A DNA stretch of 28,053 bases from JAFGPF01 sp964500415 (GTDB lineage Bacteria; Chloroflexota; Dehalococcoidia; Dehalococcoidales; RBG-16-60-22): positions 1 through 28,053 of the forward strand of contig CAZCOB010000021.1 in the NCBI GenBank assembly GCA_964500415.1, in the 5' to 3' direction. Positions within the stretch are counted from its first letter, which is position 1. The number at the start of each line of letters is the position of its first letter. Made by a program: the position numbers and the translations under genes. The notes under the pieces are model-generated. The model did not search any database and was not told the DNA's origin. It was given only the letters and a program-made list of their open reading frames with translations. Shown here piece after piece: positions 25,050-28,053 of this stretch.

Positions 25050-25556
25050 ATGAAAAAAGTATTGGTAATGGTATTGGTAATGATATTCGGGGTGACGGGC
25101 TTGCCCGGTTGTTCCGGCTCACCGCTGGTTGACGCCGGTTTCGAAGAGGCCTCCGATGGTGTCTATACTTATCTCGACACGAAAACGAGTCCCCTGCCAC
25201 AGGGTGGAGTAAAGATTGAACTCATGACCGGAGCATCAGGCTACGTCAAATTCACCGTTACCGATGACGCCGGCAACGAAACCGTTGACTACTACAAGTT
25301 CATTCCTGCCGATACCACGATGCACCGATATCGCTACGTAGCCGCGATGGGGATGAAGTACAACTACTATTTCGATTACTCAACTATGGAGTTGACAAAG
25401 GTTACCGACGCTGAAGATAAAGACGTATCCGAACCACTGAAAAATATGGGGCGGTGGGATTCGGCGGCAACCGAGACGAAAGAACACGCTCAAAGCCTGC
25501 TGGCATACTTCGATTCCAGTTTCGGGATGAGCATTGCCGAAGCTGTCGGCCAGTAA
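25050..25556 (+). CDS. Small secreted lipoprotein of unknown function
   Basis: A 168-residue protein with a textbook lipoprotein signal: MKK, a hydrophobic core and LPGC at 18-21, so it is probably anchored outside the membrane. The mature part is acidic and rich in aromatic residues and beta-prone stretches (VYTYLDTK, YVKFTVTDDAG, YYKFIPADTTMHRYRYVAAMGMKYNYYFDY). No cysteine beyond the lipobox and no family is recognised. Methionine, histidine and tyrosine around 91-110 could contact a metal or tetrapyrrole, but that is speculation. GGGAGGAG precedes the ATG, and only 29 bases separate it from the chelatase gene, so it is very likely the last gene of the transporter-chelatase operon. Confidence 0.8.
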   Translation: MKKVLVMVLVMIFGVTGLPGCSGSPLVDAGFEEASDGVYTYLDTKTSPLPQGGVKIELMTGASGYVKFTVTDDAGNETVDYYKFIPADTTMHRYRYVAAMGMKYNYYFDYSTMELTKVTDAEDKDVSEPLKNMGRWDSAATETKEHAQSLLAYFDSSFGMSIAEAVGQ

Positions 25557-25571
25557 CCGGTATGATAATAA

Positions 25572-25625
25572 ACAGGCTTGTACGCCTCTGGGGTAAATCA
25601 ACACTACAATACCTGTGGCTTTTTT
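25572..25625 (+). terminator. Possible weak terminator after the chelatase operon
   Basis: ACAGG (25572-25576) can pair with CCTGT (25612-25616), and alternative short pairings exist in the loop, followed closely by six T (25620-25625). The loop is long and the stem short, so this is a weak candidate marking the operon end before the winged-helix gene. Confidence 0.3.
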
Positions 25626-25636
25626 ACCGAAATTGA

Positions 25637-25642
25637 TATAAT
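25637..25642 (+). promoter_or_regulatory. Candidate -10 box for the winged-helix regulator
   Basis: A perfect TATAAT (25637-25642) lies 43 bases before the regulator start. The -35 region (around 25614-25619, TGTGGC) is a poor match, which would suit a regulated promoter or simply chance in AT-rich sequence. Confidence 0.4.
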
Positions 25643-25684
25643 ATAAAGCACATAGAGTCATCCTTTCAGGTGGATAGCTGAGAA

Positions 25685-26485
25685 ATGCTCGTTGAGATAC
25701 TGCAAAATAAGAACGCCGCCACCAGATTCCAGATAATGGTGGAAATAGCGGCTTCGGGCCCCAGCATCCCGCAGAAGAGTATCGCGGCTAAATTGGGCGT
25801 TACACCGCAGGCAATATCAGACTACATTCAGCAACTGGTTGAGGAAGAACTGATCGTGTCAACGGGTCGCTCAAACTACAAGGTAAGCGCCAAGGGGGTG
25901 AACTGGATGCTCTCGGTACTCAGGGAACTACGCAGCTACATTACATCGGTGGAAAAGGCGGTCACCAATATTACCGTTTGTGCGGCGATAGCGGAGTGCG
26001 ATATCAAAGAGGGGCAGGAGGTGGGGCTGAAGATGAAAGGGGGCCTGTTAATTGCCGCCAACCAGACCGACGGAGGTGCCATAGGTGTGGCGGTATCAAA
26101 TGCAAAACAGGGTGAAGACGTTGATATCGCCAGTATTGAAGGGCTTGTGGAGCTAACAAAGGGCAAGGTAACGATTCTTCAGGTACCTGCTATCCAGAAG
26201 GGCGGCTCGAAGCAGGTTGACCTGGGAAAACTAAAAGGACGCGTGATTGATAATAAACAGCTGGGAACTATCGGCATCGAAGCTTTAATATCATTACGAA
26301 GAATAAACGTCGAACCTCGCTACCTTTACGGGGTAACCGACGCAGCTATTGAGGCAGCCCAGTGCGGCTTATCTTTTATGGTCGCTTGCACGGATGACGC
26401 TATTCCCGAGTTGATGAGAAGACTGCAGGAAAAGGGGGTTGATTACTCCTTAATCGACCTCCGACGCAAGAGCAGCAAGAAATAA
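25685..26485 (+). CDS. Winged-helix transcriptional regulator with C-terminal ligand-type domain
   Basis: A 266-residue DNA-binding protein. Residues about 20-75 form a winged helix (IPQKSIAAKLGVTPQAISDYIQQLVEEELIVSTGRSNYKVSAKG). Residues 80-260 form a separate glycine- and valine-rich domain (MKGGLLIAANQTDGGAIGVAVSNA, VDIASIEGLVELTKGKVTILQVP, GVTDAAIEAAQCGLSFMVACTDDAIPELM). A similar two-domain layout is, to my recollection, known mainly from archaeal regulators, but I cannot name a characterised member. Cysteines near 99, 105, 237 and 244 could sense metal or redox state. AGGTGG lies about 11 bases before the ATG. Its place between the chelatase operon and the cbi operon suggests control of one or both. 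Regulator call good; ligand and targets inferred. Confidence 0.8.
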   Translation: MLVEILQNKNAATRFQIMVEIAASGPSIPQKSIAAKLGVTPQAISDYIQQLVEEELIVSTGRSNYKVSAKGVNWMLSVLRELRSYITSVEKAVTNITVCAAIAECDIKEGQEVGLKMKGGLLIAANQTDGGAIGVAVSNAKQGEDVDIASIEGLVELTKGKVTILQVPAIQKGGSKQVDLGKLKGRVIDNKQLGTIGIEALISLRRINVEPRYLYGVTDAAIEAAQCGLSFMVACTDDAIPELMRRLQEKGVDYSLIDLRRKSSKK

Positions 26486-26502
26486 CCGGGCTGCTCTTTT
26501 CC
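26468..26502 (+). terminator. Intrinsic terminator overlapping the regulator's stop codon
   Basis: AAGAGCAGC (26468-26476) pairs perfectly with GCTGCTCTT (26490-26498), and the run of T (26497-26500) follows at once. The 13-base loop contains the TAA stop codon (26483-26485), so the last codons of the gene form part of the hairpin. It separates the regulator from the cbi operon. Confidence 0.65.
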
Positions 26503-26532
26503 TTACCACGGTGCCATTTTATTCAGGAATCG

Positions 26533-26562
26533 TTGACAATCGGTCAATCACGCCTGTATAAT
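26533..26562 (+). promoter_or_regulatory. Consensus promoter of the cbi operon with a -35 operator-like repeat
   Basis: TTGACA (26533-26538) and TATAAT (26557-26562) match the consensus fully, separated by 18 bases. TTGAC (26533-26537) and GTCAA (26543-26547) form an inverted repeat around a 5-base spacer, laid directly over the -35 box, a good place for a repressor. The leader is about 33 bases, with AGGA (26590-26593) 8 bases before the ATG. This rules out a start at the TTG of the -35 box itself. Confidence 0.75.
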
Positions 26563-26601
26563 ATCAAGTATATTTGTTTATTATCAGTCAGGATTGTTTT
26601 T

Positions 26602-27642
26602 ATGACACTAACAGGGGTTATTGTACTCTGCCATGGTAGCCGTGGAAAGCAGGCCGTTGCCGACCTGCCGATGACGATGCAGAGCATAGTCGGGAGTGTT
26701 CGCTCTTTTATACCTAAGGAAGCACAGGTCACCTGGGCGGCTCTCCAGTTCAACCACCCCACTCTGGAAGAGGCCGCCGCATCCCTGGTAGCCGGAGGCG
26801 TAAAATCGATAGTTATCATGCCCTATTTCCTTTTCTCCGGACGGCATATTACTGAGGATATACCTGAGATTATCGAGGCACTGACCGAACGCTATCCAGA
26901 CGTGAAATTCACTATGACCAAGGCCCTCGGCGACGAGGAACGGTTCATTCCGCAAATAGTCGACCGCATTATGGAGGTCGTCCCGGAATTATCGCCGGAG
27001 ATACCCTCCCCACAAAAATCCCCCGAAGCTATCGAGCGGCAGAGCATGGAAATTATAGAAAGGCTGTTATCCCCGGAATTAGAATTATCCGGCGGGGAGA
27101 GAGCTGTCGTAAAACGCATCGTTCATGCCAGCAGCGACCATCAAATAGTCCCGTCGATAAAGTTCAGCCCGTCAGCAATTTCCTCCGGTATCAACGCCGT
27201 AACCAAGGGTAGCCCTATCTTTACCGATGTTCAGATGGTAGCTATCGGTATCAATAAATATCTGTCTGAAGCCTGCGGGTGCCCGGTTTCCTGCGCCATG
27301 GATGAGATAGAAGGGCGGGGGCTAGTAAAGAAGGAAAATAACACCCGGGCCGCCGCAGCAATGCAAGGTTTAGGCAAAAGACTGAACGGAGCCATTGTCG
27401 TCATCGGTAATGCGCCCACGGCTCTTCTGGCCCTGCTGGAATTGCATGATAATGGCGGAATTAAGCCGGCCTTTATCGTAGGTATGCCGGTCGGTTTCGT
27501 ACAGGCCAGGGAGTCCAAGGACATGTTAATGAAACGGGATGTACCTTATATTACTATCACCGGAAACCGAGGCGGGAGTGCCATGGCAGTCGCGACGGTA
27601 AACGCGCTTCTCAAGCTGGCGGTCGAGAGTCAACAGCGATAG
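26602..27642 (+). CDS. cbiX-cbiC: CbiX-CbiC fusion: cobaltochelatase and cobalt-precorrin-8 methylmutase
   Basis: A 346-residue fusion of two cobalamin enzymes. Residues 1-125 are a small CbiX, the ATP-independent chelatase that puts cobalt into sirohydrochlorin; H11 (CHGSRG) and H82 (GRHITEDIP) are the probable metal-handling histidines. A linker (about 128-142) rich in Pro and Ser leads to CbiC (about 143-346), which moves a methyl group from C11 to C12 of the corrin ring. It shows IVHASSDHQIVPSIKFSP (catalytic His175), TDVQMV, GNAPTALLALLEL, PAFIVGMPVGFVQARESKDML and the C-terminal GNRGGSAMAVATVNALL. Translation from the ATG at 26602, not an upstream TTG, is chosen because the TTG is the -35 box. 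The cbiD gene follows in the same frame. Confidence 0.92.
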   Translation: MTLTGVIVLCHGSRGKQAVADLPMTMQSIVGSVRSFIPKEAQVTWAALQFNHPTLEEAAASLVAGGVKSIVIMPYFLFSGRHITEDIPEIIEALTERYPDVKFTMTKALGDEERFIPQIVDRIMEVVPELSPEIPSPQKSPEAIERQSMEIIERLLSPELELSGGERAVVKRIVHASSDHQIVPSIKFSPSAISSGINAVTKGSPIFTDVQMVAIGINKYLSEACGCPVSCAMDEIEGRGLVKKENNTRAAAAMQGLGKRLNGAIVVIGNAPTALLALLELHDNGGIKPAFIVGMPVGFVQARESKDMLMKRDVPYITITGNRGGSAMAVATVNALLKLAVESQQR

Positions 27643-27684
27643 CCGCATACTGCCGAAATAAAACTCGATGACAACAGGGTAAAG

Positions 27685-28053
27685 GTGAAACGGACGGAAG
27701 GTAGAAATCTACGCCACGGGTACACCACCGGGGCCTGCGCGGCAGCGGCAGCCCGGGGAGCCGCGATATCGTTGATGAAACAGGAAGCGGTAACACAGGC
27801 CGAGATAGACCTGCCCGGCGATGGCAGGGTCAGCTTTGCTATCGAGCGGTGTGCCTTCGATAGCAACCGGGCGTCCTGTTCCGTGATAAAAGATGCCGGC
27901 GACGACCCTGATGTTACCCACGGGACTGAAATCCGGGCCACGGTTGCCTGGCAGGATGAGCCCGGTATAACCATCACCGGCGGCAGGGGAGTGGGTAAGG
28001 TGACCAAGCCCGGATTAGAAATACCGGTGGGCATGTCCGCCATTAACCCGGTG
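27685..28053 (+). CDS. cbiD: CbiD, cobalt-precorrin-5B C1-methyltransferase (5' part, cut by window end)
   Basis: The first 123 codons of a gene that runs off the window. CbiD methylates C1 of cobalt-precorrin-5B in the anaerobic cobalamin pathway. The signatures LRHGYTTGACAAAA (residues 9-22), SVIKDAGDDPDVTHG (about 72-86) and GGRGVGKVTKPGLE (about 99-112) are clear. The start is GTG at 27685 with AGGG a few bases upstream; no ATG lies in this frame between it and the cbiXC stop (TAG, 27640-27642). The two genes share a reading frame separated by that stop and 42 bases, and are certainly in one operon. The remaining two thirds of the protein are not visible. Confidence 0.9.
   Translation, partial: MKRTEGRNLRHGYTTGACAAAAARGAAISLMKQEAVTQAEIDLPGDGRVSFAIERCAFDSNRASCSVIKDAGDDPDVTHGTEIRATVAWQDEPGITITGGRGVGKVTKPGLEIPVGMSAINPV

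Noticed and set aside
26533..26601. In-frame TTG start giving 23 extra residues on the CbiX-CbiC fusion
   Set aside because: The TTG is the -35 hexamer of a consensus promoter, and CbiX homology begins at the ATG at 26602, which has its own Shine-Dalgarno.

Overview
The window (about 28 kb, moderately GC-rich genes with AT-rich gaps) looks like a chromosomal segment of a strictly anaerobic bacterium. The evidence is two tungsten/molybdenum aldehyde:ferredoxin oxidoreductase-type enzymes, iron-sulfur partner proteins, a molybdopterin oxidoreductase and the oxygen-independent (cbi) cobalamin pathway. This mix, with a GH3-family protein and a decayed dispersed-repeat patch, recalls Chloroflexota of the Dehalococcoidia type. 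That placement is an inference from gene content, not a phylogenetic result.

Layout. 1-893: a DUF5343 protein on the minus strand with a clear promoter, then a gene-free patch of hairpins typical of dispersed repeats. 894-7057: AFOR 1 on the plus strand converges on a three-gene minus-strand operon (AFOR 2, then a DUF362 protein with a ferredoxin tail, then an Fe-S protein with a 2[4Fe-4S] domain). This is a plausible electron relay around AFOR-type catalysis. 7058-12188: a membrane GGDEF/HD-GYP protein and a GH3-family adenylating-type protein, both minus strand. Two decayed fragments of an IS3-type transposase, absent as intact genes, bracket this block. 12189-15122: a molybdopterin oxidoreductase followed by a metallo-beta-lactamase-fold hydrolase.

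15388-25556: a tightly packed plus-strand operon behind a good promoter. It encodes a BtuF/FecB-type lipoprotein, a FecCD permease, a FecE ATPase, a 1243-aa CobN/BchH-type chelatase, a ChlI-type AAA+ ATPase, a ChlI-ChlD fusion (AAA+ plus vWA) and a small lipoprotein of unknown function. Together these form a metal/tetrapyrrole uptake and chelatase module. 25685-26485: a winged-helix regulator ending in a terminator whose loop holds its stop codon. 26533 to end: a near-consensus promoter with an inverted repeat over its -35 box drives a CbiX-CbiC fusion and then cbiD, which is cut by the window end.

The most interesting region is 15.4-28.05 kb. An ATP-dependent three-subunit-type chelatase and its own importer sit beside an anaerobic corrin pathway that already has an ATP-independent chelatase (CbiX). 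The substrate and direction of the CobN-type machine, the role of the small lipoprotein and the target of the winged-helix regulator are open. No tRNA, rRNA, CRISPR array or recognisable cobalamin riboswitch was seen.
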